Below are positions 43,993-53,311 of a stretch of 64,000 nt of DNA, one piece after another. Below the pieces are notes generated by a model. It made no database searches. It was not told the DNA's origin and saw nothing but the letters and a program-made list of their open reading frames with translations. A program made the translations under genes and the position numbers. Each line of letters starts with the position of its first letter. Position 1 is the first letter of the stretch. Source of the stretch: GCA-2684655 sp045105235 (GTDB taxonomy: Bacteria > Planctomycetota > UBA1135 > UBA2386); assembly GCA_045105235.1 (NCBI GenBank), contig JBGCDH010000002.1:145198-209197 (forward strand), read 5' to 3'.

Positions 43993-44543
43993 TGGGTGGC
44001 GACGCGTTCCGTCAGCTCACCCGCGAGGTGCTGATCGACAATCCGTGGCATCGCTACTGTCGCGACCGCTATGTGCAGGCGGATGGCAGCACCGGCGAGT
44101 ACTACTACGTCGACATGCCGGGCAGCAGCGCGACCATCCCGGTCTTTGATGACGGGACGATGGTGCTGATCCGCGCGCATCGCTACCTGCTCGGCCAGGA
44201 TCTCTGGGAGTTTCCGATTGGCGGCATGAAGCGCGACCAGGCGCCTCTCGAGGTTGCCCAGAACGAGCTGCGCGAAGAGGCTGGGCTGGTCGCGACCAGC
44301 TGGACGCCACTGGGCCACTTCGCGCCCTACAAGGGCGTCTCCAACGAGCGCTGCCACTTCTTCCTGGCGCGCGATCTGTGCGAGGTCCCGCAAGAGCTGG
44401 AGCCGAGCGAGCGCATCACTCCGCATCGCATGCCGATTGCGGAAGCTCGGCGGACGCTGCTCGGCCAAGAGTGTGGCGATGGCCAGTCGATGGCGGGCCT
44501 GCTGCTGCTGGATCGTTGGCTCGCCGAGGGCAACAGCCTATGA
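43992..44543 (+). CDS. Nudix hydrolase (ADP-ribose pyrophosphatase-like)
   Basis: The start ATG overlaps the bamA stop by one base (TGATG). The 183-residue protein carries the Nudix box with the expected spacing GGMKRDQAPLEVAQNELREE followed by AGL, preceded by WEFP and strand TMVLIRAHRYL. The WEFPIGGM region and size resemble ADP-ribose/NudF-type enzymes that split nucleoside diphosphate-X compounds. It runs into the CysQ-like gene, so the pair may serve nucleotide-sugar or PAP turnover. Confidence 0.85.
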   Translation: MGGDAFRQLTREVLIDNPWHRYCRDRYVQADGSTGEYYYVDMPGSSATIPVFDDGTMVLIRAHRYLLGQDLWEFPIGGMKRDQAPLEVAQNELREEAGLVATSWTPLGHFAPYKGVSNERCHFFLARDLCEVPQELEPSERITPHRMPIAEARRTLLGQECGDGQSMAGLLLLDRWLAEGNSL

Positions 44544-44556
44544 GGGCGCAGACAGC

Positions 44557-45387
44557 ATGACGTCTTCGCCACCAACAGCGACGCCCGCCGAGTTCGATCT
44601 CGCGACCCATGCGCTGCGCGAGGCGATGCAGCTCGCGCTTGAATACCGGGACCGCGGCGTCGAGGCCGAAGAGAAAGAGGGCGGCAGCCCGGTGACCGAG
44701 GCCGACCGTGCGATCGATCGTCTGCTGTTTGCGTCGCTGATCGGATCGGGCGACGACGGCGGCTCCAAGGCCACCGCCTACGGTTGGCTATCCGAAGAGA
44801 GTGCCGACAGCGACGAGCGGCTGTCGCGCGAGCGCGTCTGGGTTGTCGACCCGATTGACGGCACCCGAGCGTTCCTCGCGGGGCGCGATGACTATTCGGT
44901 TTCGATCGGGCTGCTCGTGGCGGGACAGCCGGTGCTTGGCGCGATCGGGTGCCCGGCACGGAACGTTACGGTGGTGGGCGGCGTCGGGCGCGGCGTCGAG
45001 CTCACGGGCGACCCGGCGCTGCGCTGGCCCGAGCGCGTGCTTGGCGGGCGGCCGCTGCCGCACCTGCTGGCCTCGCGAAGCGAAATGAAGCGCGGCGTGT
45101 GGCGTGAACTCGACGGCCGCGCCACGGTGCAGCCGGTTGGTTCGGTTGCCTACAAGCTCGCGCTGGTCGCGGCTGGCTGTGCCGACGGAACATGGACGAA
45201 GTTCCCCAAGCACGAGTGGGATGTCGCGGCCGGCGCGGCGCTGGTGAACGCGGCGGGCGGCGAGACCTGGCTGCCGCGCGGCGGACACATGCGCTGGAAT
45301 CGCAGCCGACCGCGCTTCTTGAGCTTTGCCGCGGCGGGCTCCGGGTTGCGCGAGCGGGTTGAGGCGCTCGTGCCGGCGGATCGCTAG
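44557..45387 (+). CDS. Inositol-monophosphatase-family phosphatase (CysQ-like)
   Basis: The 276-residue protein has the lithium-sensitive phosphatase motifs: metal-binding Glu in WLSEESADS, WVVDPIDGTRAF for the metal and substrate site, and HEWDVAAGAALVNAAGGE near the C-terminus. The closest type is CysQ 3'(2'),5'-bisphosphate nucleotidase or inositol-1-monophosphatase; sequence alone does not separate the two. It lies 13 bases after the Nudix gene on the same strand. Confidence 0.82.
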   Translation: MTSSPPTATPAEFDLATHALREAMQLALEYRDRGVEAEEKEGGSPVTEADRAIDRLLFASLIGSGDDGGSKATAYGWLSEESADSDERLSRERVWVVDPIDGTRAFLAGRDDYSVSIGLLVAGQPVLGAIGCPARNVTVVGGVGRGVELTGDPALRWPERVLGGRPLPHLLASRSEMKRGVWRELDGRATVQPVGSVAYKLALVAAGCADGTWTKFPKHEWDVAAGAALVNAAGGETWLPRGGHMRWNRSRPRFLSFAAAGSGLRERVEALVPADR

Positions 45388-45403
45388 TCGAGTGAGACAG
45401 ACA

Positions 45404-45425
45404 GAAGCCGGCAGATCTCGGCTTC
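45404..45425. terminator. Bidirectional terminator hairpin
   Basis: GAAGCCG (45404-45410) and CGGCTTC (45419-45425) form a perfect 7-bp stem with an 8-base loop, in the 64-base gap between the convergent CysQ-like and secreted beta-repeat genes. Confidence 0.45.
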
Positions 45426-45451
45426 CTTCACGAGCGGCGAGCGGCGAGGTT

Positions 45452-47494
45452 CTACCAGATTCGCACGAGCGATGGCGTGCTGAGCAGTGGCCCGGCGCTT
45501 GTCAGCACAAGAGCCTGCGCAACGAGTGGCTCGCCAAGCAGCACGGGGTTGTTTGGCAGCGAGTAGCGAACCCTCGAAAGCGGTTCGGCTGGCGTTGGGA
45601 TCACGGTTGTGAGCACGGCGGGAGCCGGATCTAGCCACAGCGTGCCGAGGCCTGGAAGTGCCGACGGCGGCTGCGCGGGGCCTAGCGCAGCAACGGCCGC
45701 GAGACCGTTTGTCGGCAGCCCAAGCGAATAGTTCAGGTCCGAGCCGAGCGGCTGAACGCGTCGGAACAGCGGAAACTGCTGCCACGGCAGCATCGGCGGC
45801 ACCATGCTGGCGGCGAGGATGGTGTTGGGGGCTCCTTGGCCACCGACCGCGATGTAGGCGACTTCGCTATTCGCAAACGAGCTCGCGCCGCTGGCGCTGC
45901 TCGGCGGTAGCACCTGCGTCGACCATGAGCCGTGCTGCGCCCCGACCGCGTGCGCAAACGAGCCGTCGAGCACCAGTGCGCTGGTGCGCCAAACGCGATA
46001 GGTCGGCGCTGCGGCGCTGCGACGCGGCGTGTTGCGCCAGACGCCGAAGCGCGTGTCGAATGCGCTGAGCTGGGTCGCGTCATGGCCGAGCAGTGGCGCA
46101 CTGTTTGGGTTGTGCGCGACTTGCAGCAGGCAGCTACCGCGCGCGACAAAGCTGCCGCTGCCGGCATCGAACGCAAAGCAGTCGTTGGCGCCGCTGGCGG
46201 TGCTGTTGAGTGCCACGGTGGCGGTAGAGGCAGCGGGGCTGAGTCCGATCGTGCTCGTCGGTGCCGCGACGAATTCCGCTCGGTCGGCGCTGAAGCAGTG
46301 CGTTCGCCCGGCTGCATCGACCAGGTAGGCAATGTTGTTGCCGACGCCGTGCGAACCTGCGCTGCCTCCAAAGGTGGCCGCCGCGGTTGCCGTGCTTTGA
46401 CGCAAGGCGCTGTAGCCACGCGTGCCAGAGCTATCGAAGAGCAGCGCACAGGCGCCGTTGCCGGCGCCGACGTCGATACTCTGCGCGCGGCGCGGGATGG
46501 TGAGCAGGGTGCCGGTTGTTGCCGACCAAGCAACGTAGCCATTCGGCTGCAGCAGGAGCGCAAAGAGGTCGCTCTGGGCGGCGATGCTGGCCGTGCCGCT
46601 GGCGTCGATGGGCGCGCGCAAGAACGTGCCGCGGAGCCCGCTATAGGCGAGCAGCTCGCCGTTTTCGAACCAGAGTGCCCAGTCGTCGCCGCTCGCCGCG
46701 GTTGCCGTCGCCAGCGTTGGGTGGCTGGCCGTGCTCCAGCTGTTTGTGTGTGCCGAGAATGCGAACACTTGGTTGCTGGTGGCCGCGGTCGCAAACGCCA
46801 CGGAGCCGTCCGCGGCGAACGCCTGAACGGGCGCGCCCGGTGCGATGTCGAGCCACTGCCCGTGGAAGGCGCTCATGCCGCGCAGCGTCGTTGTGCCTTC
46901 GAGCAGCACGGCGATGTGTCGCTCGACGGCGATGCTGGTATTGCTCAGCAGCGGCCGTGAGGTCCACTCGCCAGTAAACGCACAGAAGGCGTGCAGTTCA
47001 TTGCCGGCTGCGACGAGGGCGATCGAGTCGTTTTTGTTGCCGGCGGCGTTGCGCACGCTGGCGAACCCCTGGATCGCGACATCGCGAAACCGCCCGCTGT
47101 AGGACGAGAAGGCGCGGCAGACGCCGGCATCGGTCAGCAGCACCATGTCGTTGAACAGGCGCACAGACGTCGTCGCGGTCTTGCTGACCGTTTGCCAGCT
47201 GCGCGTCGTAGCGGCGAAAACATGGAGCTCGCTACCAGCATCATAGATGACGAGCTTGCCTTGGCCCTGCAGGGCGGCGGGTTGGGCGCTGCCGGGCAGC
47301 TGGAGGCTGGCCCACACCTCGGCGGACTGCGTCTGCGCGGTGGGCAGCAGCGAGGCCGCCGCGAACAGCGCGAGCAGGAATCCGCGCCACTGCGTCGACC
47401 CGATCTTCCCGTGGCTCTTCCCGTGGCTCGGCCTGAGAGGACCGCCTGCCGCGATCGCTTGCTCTGTGGAGGGCTGTGCCGAGACGCCTGACAT
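45452..47494 (-). CDS. Secreted beta-propeller-like repeat protein
   Basis: ATG 47494 (MSGVSAQPSTEQ) puts a hydrophobic secretion segment at about 35-58 (WRGFLLALFAAASLLPTA). The 680-residue protein holds about 11 repeats of roughly 40-50 residues around a motif like aFSa-x2-G-x-W: HAFCAFTGEWTS, RGMSAFHGQWLD, FAFSAHTNSWST, LAYSGLRGTFLR, HCFSADRAEFVA, FAFDAGSGSFVA and SAFDTRFGVWRN. This suggests a beta-propeller. The C-terminus (SLPNNPVLLGEPLVAQAL) resembles a module I associate with planctomycete secreted proteins. No catalytic site is recognised. Confidence 0.6.
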   Translation of the reverse strand: MSGVSAQPSTEQAIAAGGPLRPSHGKSHGKIGSTQWRGFLLALFAAASLLPTAQTQSAEVWASLQLPGSAQPAALQGQGKLVIYDAGSELHVFAATTRSWQTVSKTATTSVRLFNDMVLLTDAGVCRAFSSYSGRFRDVAIQGFASVRNAAGNKNDSIALVAAGNELHAFCAFTGEWTSRPLLSNTSIAVERHIAVLLEGTTTLRGMSAFHGQWLDIAPGAPVQAFAADGSVAFATAATSNQVFAFSAHTNSWSTASHPTLATATAASGDDWALWFENGELLAYSGLRGTFLRAPIDASGTASIAAQSDLFALLLQPNGYVAWSATTGTLLTIPRRAQSIDVGAGNGACALLFDSSGTRGYSALRQSTATAAATFGGSAGSHGVGNNIAYLVDAAGRTHCFSADRAEFVAAPTSTIGLSPAASTATVALNSTASGANDCFAFDAGSGSFVARGSCLLQVAHNPNSAPLLGHDATQLSAFDTRFGVWRNTPRRSAAAPTYRVWRTSALVLDGSFAHAVGAQHGSWSTQVLPPSSASGASSFANSEVAYIAVGGQGAPNTILAASMVPPMLPWQQFPLFRRVQPLGSDLNYSLGLPTNGLAAVAALGPAQPPSALPGLGTLWLDPAPAVLTTVIPTPAEPLSRVRYSLPNNPVLLGEPLVAQALVLTSAGPLLSTPSLVRIW

Positions 47495-47622
47495 GCCGCC
47501 AAAATACGGGGCGTCCGGCCGGTTGGCAGGGGGCACGTTGTCTACGGATCGTAATCCCTTTCGCAATCCCCGATGCCAGGGCCGTCGTGGCGGAGGCTCA
47601 TAGGAGGCGCCCCAGGTGGTCG

Positions 47623-48483
47623 ATGGCGCCCTTGATGGAGAGTGCAACCAGCGAACTTTCGCGCGTCTTTGGCGCGCTGCTGCGGCGTGGCAACGTCGAG
47701 TTGCCGTCCATGCCGGGAACCGCGGCGCAGGTCATGGACCTGTCGCAGCAGGAGAGTACGGATGCGCGCAAGCTGTCCGAAGTCATCCACAGCGACCAGG
47801 CCATTGCTTCGAACGTCATGCGGGTTGCGAACTCGGCAGCCTACTCCGGCGAAGTTCCGATCACATCGCTGCAGCAGGCTGTCAGTCGCCTCGGCCTGCA
47901 GCTCATCACCGAAATCTCGATGGCGGTTTCGCTGCGTGGCCGCCTGTTCCGCAACGAGGCGTGCGTCGAGCTGCTGTCGCTACAGTGGCGGCACTCGGTG
48001 CTGGCCGGTTTCTTCACCAAGGAAATCGCGCGCATGCGCCGCCGCAACGTGGAAATCGCGTTCCTGTGCGGGCTGCTGCACGACGTTGGCAAAGCCGTGT
48101 TGCTCAACAACGTCGATCGGGTGCTCGAAGATCAGAGTCTCGAAGTGCCCATGGCAGATCTTTGGGAGGCGGTGCATGACCAGCACGCGGCGGCGGGCAA
48201 GCTGCTGACGTCGCGCTGGCAGCTACCCGAGCAGATTGCCGATGCGATCATCTACCACCACGCGCCGGCCAAGTCGGAGAGCTTCGCCGACATGGCGATG
48301 ATGGTTTGCCTCGCCGATCACCTCAGCCACTTCGTGTCGCCCAACCCCTACGGCACGCCGGTCAACGAAGCCCAGCTGCGCGGCCTCGACGAAGTCGTCG
48401 GCCTCAATCTCTACACCGACCAGCTGGATGAGCTGCTGGCCATGAAGGATCGTGCGCTAGAAGTGATGGAGGGCATGCAATGA
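47623..48483 (+). CDS. HDOD-domain protein
   Basis: ATG 47623 follows AGGAGG at 47602-47607. The 286-residue protein is one HDOD domain (about 15-220): ELPSMPGTAAQVMDLS, then VMRVANSAAYSGEVPITSLQ and CGLLHDVGKAVLLNN. The HD pair in LLHDVG is intact, but downstream metal ligands are sparse, as is usual for HDOD, a signalling domain related to HD phosphodiesterases. It overlaps the next gene as ATGA (48480-48483), so the two are co-translated. Confidence 0.85.
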   Translation: MAPLMESATSELSRVFGALLRRGNVELPSMPGTAAQVMDLSQQESTDARKLSEVIHSDQAIASNVMRVANSAAYSGEVPITSLQQAVSRLGLQLITEISMAVSLRGRLFRNEACVELLSLQWRHSVLAGFFTKEIARMRRRNVEIAFLCGLLHDVGKAVLLNNVDRVLEDQSLEVPMADLWEAVHDQHAAAGKLLTSRWQLPEQIADAIIYHHAPAKSESFADMAMMVCLADHLSHFVSPNPYGTPVNEAQLRGLDEVVGLNLYTDQLDELLAMKDRALEVMEGMQ

Positions 48484-49949
48484 GCGACAGCCTCAACAAC
48501 CGGTATCAGAACGACCTTCAGAACAACGGTGCGGGGGACGCGGGCGATGTGGAGGAATGGGACGTTGTAGTCGTCGGCAGCGGGCCTGCAGGTCAAAAGG
48601 CCGCCGTGCAGGGGGCCAAAGCAGGCCGTCGTGTCTGCGTGATCGAACGCGACATCGGCGTCGGCGGTGCGTGCGTGCGCCACGGCACGATTCCGTCGAA
48701 GGCCCTGCGCGAAACGGCGCTACACCTCAGCGAGATGCGCAGCCGCATTGGTCGTCACGTCGAAGTCGAGCTGCCGCCCGACCTGCAGCTCGCGAGCCTG
48801 ATGGACCGGATGCAGGCCGTGGTCAGCGCCCACGTGGAATACCAGGGGCGCCAGATGGAGCGCAACGGCATCGAGCAGATGCATGGCCGCGCCAGCTTTG
48901 TCGCGAACGATACCATCAAGGTCGAAGGTGTACGCGGCGACGTGCGCATCTTGCGCGCGCCAACGATCGTCGTGGCAACCGGCTCGCGACCGCGTGCGCC
49001 GTCGCACGTGGCGATCGACCACGAGCACGTGTACGACAGCGACTCGATCTTGAGCATGGCGTATTTGCCGCAGTCGATGGTGGTGCTCGGCGGAGGCGTG
49101 ATCGCGACCGAATACGCGACGATCTTTGCATCGCTCGGTGCCGCCGTCACGATCGTTGATCGCTACCCGCGGCCGCTGGGCTTTCTCGATCAGGAGATCC
49201 TCGATCGTTTCGTGGCGCACTTTGAGGCGCGTCCCGGCTGTTCGTTTCTTGGCGAGGTCGAAGTGCAAAGCGTCGTTTGGGATGGCGTCTCCGAAGTCGT
49301 GACGAAGCTCGCCGATGGCCGGGAGCTACGTTCGCAAAAGGTGCTGTGCGCGCAAGGTCGCATTGCCAACGTCGATAGCCTGGCGATCGAGGCTGCGGGA
49401 CTGGAAACGAACGCGCGCGGCCACATCCCCGTCGACGAAGACTGCTGCACCAACGTGCCGGGGATCTACGCCGTTGGTGACGTGATCGGGCCGCCTTCGC
49501 TGGCGTCGGCATCGATGGCGCAGGGACGCCGCGCCATGCGGGCCGCGCTCGATCTCGACTGCAGCGGCGTGCAGGACCTGCTGCCTTCCGGCATCTACTC
49601 GATCCCAGAGATTTCCACCGTCGGGCGCACCGAAGCCGAGTGCCGCGCGGATGGCGTCGAAGTGGTTGTCGGGCGGGCGCGCTTCCAAGAACTTGCCCGT
49701 GCCCAGATCGCTGGCTCGCAGCATGGCCTGCTCAAGCTCGTGGTCGCAGCGGACGACGAGCAGCGCATCCTCGGCTGTCAGGTGTTTGGCGAAGGCGCGA
49801 CCGAACTCGTGCACCTCGCCCAGATGGCGATGTTCAACGGCAACGGCGTCAGCGTTTTCATCGACAACATCTTCAACTTCCCGACCTTGGCCGAGGCCTA
49901 CCGAGTTGCCGCGCTGGACGCGACGAGCAAGACCGTCGCCGGCGTCTAG
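48480..49949 (+). CDS. Soluble pyridine nucleotide transhydrogenase-type flavoprotein (SthA/UdhA-like)
   Basis: The 489-residue protein has an FAD Rossmann motif VVVVGSGPAG (29-38), then VGGACVRHGTIPSKAL (61-76). There is one Cys (Cys65) but no second redox Cys at the CxxxxC position, where Thr70 stands. Lipoamide dehydrogenases and mercuric reductases have both; SthA-type transhydrogenases have the GTIPSKAL form. The NAD(P) domain (VVLGGGVIATEYATIFASLG) and the dimerisation domain are complete. It would exchange hydride between NADPH and NAD. Its TAG stop is the CTAG that bounds element copy 3. Confidence 0.85.
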   Translation: MSDSLNNRYQNDLQNNGAGDAGDVEEWDVVVVGSGPAGQKAAVQGAKAGRRVCVIERDIGVGGACVRHGTIPSKALRETALHLSEMRSRIGRHVEVELPPDLQLASLMDRMQAVVSAHVEYQGRQMERNGIEQMHGRASFVANDTIKVEGVRGDVRILRAPTIVVATGSRPRAPSHVAIDHEHVYDSDSILSMAYLPQSMVVLGGGVIATEYATIFASLGAAVTIVDRYPRPLGFLDQEILDRFVAHFEARPGCSFLGEVEVQSVVWDGVSEVVTKLADGRELRSQKVLCAQGRIANVDSLAIEAAGLETNARGHIPVDEDCCTNVPGIYAVGDVIGPPSLASASMAQGRRAMRAALDLDCSGVQDLLPSGIYSIPEISTVGRTEAECRADGVEVVVGRARFQELARAQIAGSQHGLLKLVVAADDEQRILGCQVFGEGATELVHLAQMAMFNGNGVSVFIDNIFNFPTLAEAYRVAALDATSKTVAGV

Positions 49950-50128
49950 TGTAGTGCATCTGGTAGACGGGGTATGATCCGGGATGCGAGGGCGTTCGTC
50001 GTAAGGCGCTGCGACGAATGCATGTTCCAGACTGTCTGCCGGGGAGCCGTCCTGCCGAGGAGCAGCAACGCCGCGACGGGCGTCTTCGTGCCCGCAGGAT
50101 GCCCCTTATATCAGATGCACTACACTAG
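49946..50128 (+). mobile_element. MITE-like inverted-repeat element, copy 3 (183 bp)
   Basis: It is bounded by CTAG on both sides, with ends CTAGTGTAGTGCATCTGGTA (left) and CTAGTGTAGTGCATCTGATA (right, inverted). It matches the reverse complement of copy 2 at about 93% over 156 bases by eye, including an internal arm pair CGGGC/GCCCG. It fills the whole gap between convergent genes: the left CTAG holds the TAG of the SthA-like gene and the right CTAG holds the TAG of the minus-strand gene. A single CTAG that ended both genes before insertion would explain this. Confidence 0.82.
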
Positions 50129-51075
50129 TTGTGCGAATCGCCGCCGCGATGGAGGCGCCGCTCCAACCGCTCGATCTTGCGCTGCAGCCGCTCGATCTTT
50201 GCCTCGAGCTTGCTGGAGTTGCCGCGCTTGGAAGAACTCGACTTGGTGGATCCTTCCTTGCCACCACGGACGTTCGACTCCTGAGCGCGGCGCGGCTTGA
50301 GCGGCTCGCGCTTCGTTACGCGCAACGGCCGCGGCAAGCGGTTGTTCCGCGTCTCCATGGCGCGCTCAAGTGCCTGCTTGGCCTCGGCCGGCAGATCGAG
50401 CGACTCGACATCGATGTCGATCTCCATCTTTGCGCCCCCCGCATCGCCCGACACGTCGTCGACGATTGTCTCGCCATTCTTGACGACCACAACGCGCGTC
50501 GAGGCGGAGTTCGCCGCATCGCCAGCGGCCCGTTTGGCACGCTCGACGAGCCGGTCGAGGCCGAGCCGACCGCGCTCTGAGCCGCTGCCGACCTTGGCTT
50601 CGATCATCTTCACGACTCCCTTCGGCAGGTCGATCCCACCGAAATCGAGGCCGCCCGACTCGCGGTCGATGACCGTCTCGCCGTCTTCCATGACGATGAT
50701 GCGGCTCTTGATCTGCGGCGAGCCGACGCGCACCTGCGGCTTGCCGGCGGTGCGCATCGCCTCCTGCACGATCGCATCGATGTCGACTTCTTCGACGGTG
50801 CGGATCTGAGCCGAAACGTCCACCGATTCGGCCAGGCTGGCGTCGCCGCTCTCTTCGATGACCTTGCCGTTTTCTACAACCTTGCGGTAGGTCTTGCCGT
50901 CCTTCGAAATCACGGTGACGGACCTGGACGTCGTGCCGGTTGTGACTTCGGTGACTTCCGCGGCTTCCGCCTTGGTCGTCTCCTTGGCAGCAGGAGTTTG
51001 TGGCTCCGCCCCCTGCGCGAGGCTCGTTCCGGTGATCAGCGAAAGGGTGATGGCTGCTTCGAAGAGTCGTTTCAT
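50125..51075 (-). CDS. Secreted protein with three dGET-type repeats and a coiled-coil tail
   Basis: ATG 51075 begins a signal peptide (MKRLFEAAITLSLITGTSL, then AQG). Three short repeats of one pattern occur: VISKDGKTYRKVVENGKVIE, IVMEDGETVIDRESGG and VVKNGETIVDDVSGDAG. The last 70 residues are basic with a short coiled coil (KLEAKIERLQRKIERLERRL). The protein has 316 residues. Its function is not recognised; an envelope role is likely. The TAG stop is the right CTAG of element copy 3. Confidence 0.6.
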   Translation of the reverse strand: MKRLFEAAITLSLITGTSLAQGAEPQTPAAKETTKAEAAEVTEVTTGTTSRSVTVISKDGKTYRKVVENGKVIEESGDASLAESVDVSAQIRTVEEVDIDAIVQEAMRTAGKPQVRVGSPQIKSRIIVMEDGETVIDRESGGLDFGGIDLPKGVVKMIEAKVGSGSERGRLGLDRLVERAKRAAGDAANSASTRVVVVKNGETIVDDVSGDAGGAKMEIDIDVESLDLPAEAKQALERAMETRNNRLPRPLRVTKREPLKPRRAQESNVRGGKEGSTKSSSSKRGNSSKLEAKIERLQRKIERLERRLHRGGDSHN

Positions 51076-51292
51076 AGCGATGCGGACAGGCACCTTGGGC
51101 CTGTGGAACGAGGGGGCAGGACGTGGGCACCCCTGGCTTATTCCCACATTTCCCTGCGTCTCACCGCGTCTTCATCGCCGAGACGCTGCGCGGGCCACGC
51201 GCGGGACACCGCCGCCTGCGACCGGCCGAAGCCGGGAGGCGGCAGGCGGCAGGCACATGCCGGCACATGCACCGCAAGCCACCGGCGGACGA

Positions 51293-53137
51293 CTACTGGC
51301 AGTAGTCGAGAGCGACCATCGCGTAGCAGGTGCACAACAGCGGCACGCTTTCCATCCAGCGACCGTTCTTGCCGTTGACCCAGCTGCCGTCTTCGCTCTG
51401 GATCGTCTTCAGATGGCGAAGCAGCGCGCTGCGCCAGTTGACCGGCGAGGTCTGCGTGGTCGCGGCGCCAACATGGGTCTTGATGACCTTGTCAACGCCG
51501 GCCGCATCGAGCGCCTGCGCCAGCACCATGTAGTAGTAGTACAGGCCCGCGTACTTCACCTTCTCACCGAGTGCGGGGTCCGCGCCTGGGTTGACGGCCA
51601 GCGTCCAGTTTTGCTCGATCCACTTCACCGCGGCCTTGACGCGCGGGTCATCGCCCTTGACGCCCGCGAGCGTGTAGGACTTGAGTAGCGCATAGGTCAT
51701 CGAACCGTAGCTGCGCGGGATGGCCTTGCCGTCGGGCTGCACCAGGTAGCCCGCATTGCTGTTGCCCGGGTAGTAGGTCGCGCCGCCGTCATCGCCCGAC
51801 GTCACGTCGAGGGTCTCGCCTTCCTTGGTCGGGTGCGGAATCTTGCCGGAGTAGTCGTTGCTGCCCTTCAGGTTTTGCGTGCGCTGCAAGAACACGATCG
51901 CCTTCTGCAGGGCTTCGTGGTCAGCAGGCAAGCCCGTCTTGCGCAGCGCTTCGATCGAGAAGTGCAGGTTGCTGAGGTCGCCACGCTGGCTGTTGCCATA
52001 GCCAATCGAGCCGTAGTCGCGGTCGCTTGCCGAATAGCCGGAGGCCTCGGCGTTTTGGAAGCCGAGAATCGCCCGCTGGGCGCGCTTGAGGGCCCCTGCC
52101 GCATCCGGCTTGCCCCAACGCGTCAGCGCCCCAACGACCACGCACGTGGTGTAGTTGGTGACCTGCTGGCCAAACGTGCCGTCTTCGTTTTGCTGCGTCA
52201 GCAGCCACGTCAGGCCGCTGTCGATCACCTTCTGCTCCGCCTCCGTGCGGCTCGGCTTTGGCTTGGTCTGCAGCGCCATCAGGCCAAAGCCGGTCAGCGC
52301 CGCGTCCTTGTGACCCTGCACGGCAAACACGCCATCGGTCTGCTGCGCAAACAGCCAGGCAAAGGCCTTGGCCTGCGTCGGCGACCAGGCGTTGCCTTGC
52401 GGGGCAGCGTCGGACTTGTCGAGCATGCGGTTGACCGCCTGGCAGGCAACGAGCTGGACCAGCGCATCCGCGGCCTTGCTGCGATCCATCTTGCTCGGAT
52501 CGCTGTGGAACGCATGGGCAACGGCCGCGGCGTTGTCGGCCATATCCTGGGGGAAGCGGTCGGCGCGCACGCCACCGATCACGAGCTCGACCGCGCGGCC
52601 CCACGACGACGGGTGCACCGGCTGCGCGGCGATGAACTTGTTGGCGACCGCAATCTCTTCGGCGTAGCCATCGGGATCGAGAATCTCGAGGGCGTCGACA
52701 ACCCAGACCGTCGCTTCGAGGCTGCCAAAACTGCCGTTTGCCTGGCGCTGCTCGAGCAGGTAGCTGATCGAGGGCCGCACCACCGGGCCGTCGCTAACGT
52801 GGTAGCGGCGGTGGCAGTGCCCCATCGCGGTCAGAATCTTGGCGGTCGTTTCGACATCGCTGCCGAGCACGGCTTTGGCCGCAGGCGAGCCGACGCCAAC
52901 TCGTGCGGTCGAGCGCAGAGCGCTGATGAGATCGTCGACCTCATGCTTATGGATCGTGCCGGCCTTCCGATTGGCCAAGCCCTCGGCAAGGGAAACCGAT
53001 GAGCCCTGCTGGACGGTGTGGCGGGCCGCGTCCAGGCACGCCGCCGTGGAAAAAGCAGGAGGGCTTGAGGAGTCGCCGCAGACGGCCCCAGCGGCCAGGG
53101 TCAGCGGGGCGAAAACGCAGGATAGAAGTCGATACAT
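51293..53137 (-). CDS. Secreted alpha/alpha-toroid protein with prenyltransferase/squalene-oxidase-type repeats
   Basis: ATG 53137 (MYRLLSCVFAPLTLAAGAV) gives a signal peptide; ATG 53146 is an alternative. The roughly 614-residue protein has repeated helical hairpins with QxxDGSW/QxxDGTF-like motifs: LEQRQANGSFG, LTQQNEDGTFGQQ and IQSEDGSWVNGKN, with GFGLMALQ helices between. This pattern is the QW motif of terpene cyclases, prenyltransferases and alpha-2-macroglobulin-type toroids. No DxDD or zinc-binding prenyltransferase site is clear, so it may be a non-catalytic toroid in the envelope. Confidence 0.65.
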   Translation of the reverse strand: MYRLLSCVFAPLTLAAGAVCGDSSSPPAFSTAACLDAARHTVQQGSSVSLAEGLANRKAGTIHKHEVDDLISALRSTARVGVGSPAAKAVLGSDVETTAKILTAMGHCHRRYHVSDGPVVRPSISYLLEQRQANGSFGSLEATVWVVDALEILDPDGYAEEIAVANKFIAAQPVHPSSWGRAVELVIGGVRADRFPQDMADNAAAVAHAFHSDPSKMDRSKAADALVQLVACQAVNRMLDKSDAAPQGNAWSPTQAKAFAWLFAQQTDGVFAVQGHKDAALTGFGLMALQTKPKPSRTEAEQKVIDSGLTWLLTQQNEDGTFGQQVTNYTTCVVVGALTRWGKPDAAGALKRAQRAILGFQNAEASGYSASDRDYGSIGYGNSQRGDLSNLHFSIEALRKTGLPADHEALQKAIVFLQRTQNLKGSNDYSGKIPHPTKEGETLDVTSGDDGGATYYPGNSNAGYLVQPDGKAIPRSYGSMTYALLKSYTLAGVKGDDPRVKAAVKWIEQNWTLAVNPGADPALGEKVKYAGLYYYYMVLAQALDAAGVDKVIKTHVGAATTQTSPVNWRSALLRHLKTIQSEDGSWVNGKNGRWMESVPLLCTCYAMVALDYCQ

Positions 53138-53311
53138 CGCGTGCATTCAGGGTAGAGGTCGGTGGCGCAACGGCCAGTGGCCCGTCCCGGTTCATGGGAT
53201 TCGCAGCCCGAGACCGCAACCTTACCGCTGCCATCGAGGTCCTGGGCGCACCGAGCGACACTCTCGGAATCTGGCAGCACGCAGCCGCCAGGACGCTATC
53301 CTGCTTTCCGC

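Noticed and set aside
48480..49949. Call as lipoamide dehydrogenase.
   Set aside because: The second redox Cys is missing (GTIPSKAL form), which points to an SthA-type transhydrogenase.
49974..50300. A 52-residue open frame shared by element copies 2 and 3, starting MIRDAKAFF or MIRDARAFV and containing CDECMFQTVC, as a candidate conserved mini-protein with Cys pairs.
   Set aside because: Of eight changed codons between the copies, seven change the amino acid, and copy 1 breaks the frame by one base. This is the pattern of non-coding DNA, so I treat it as part of the mobile element.
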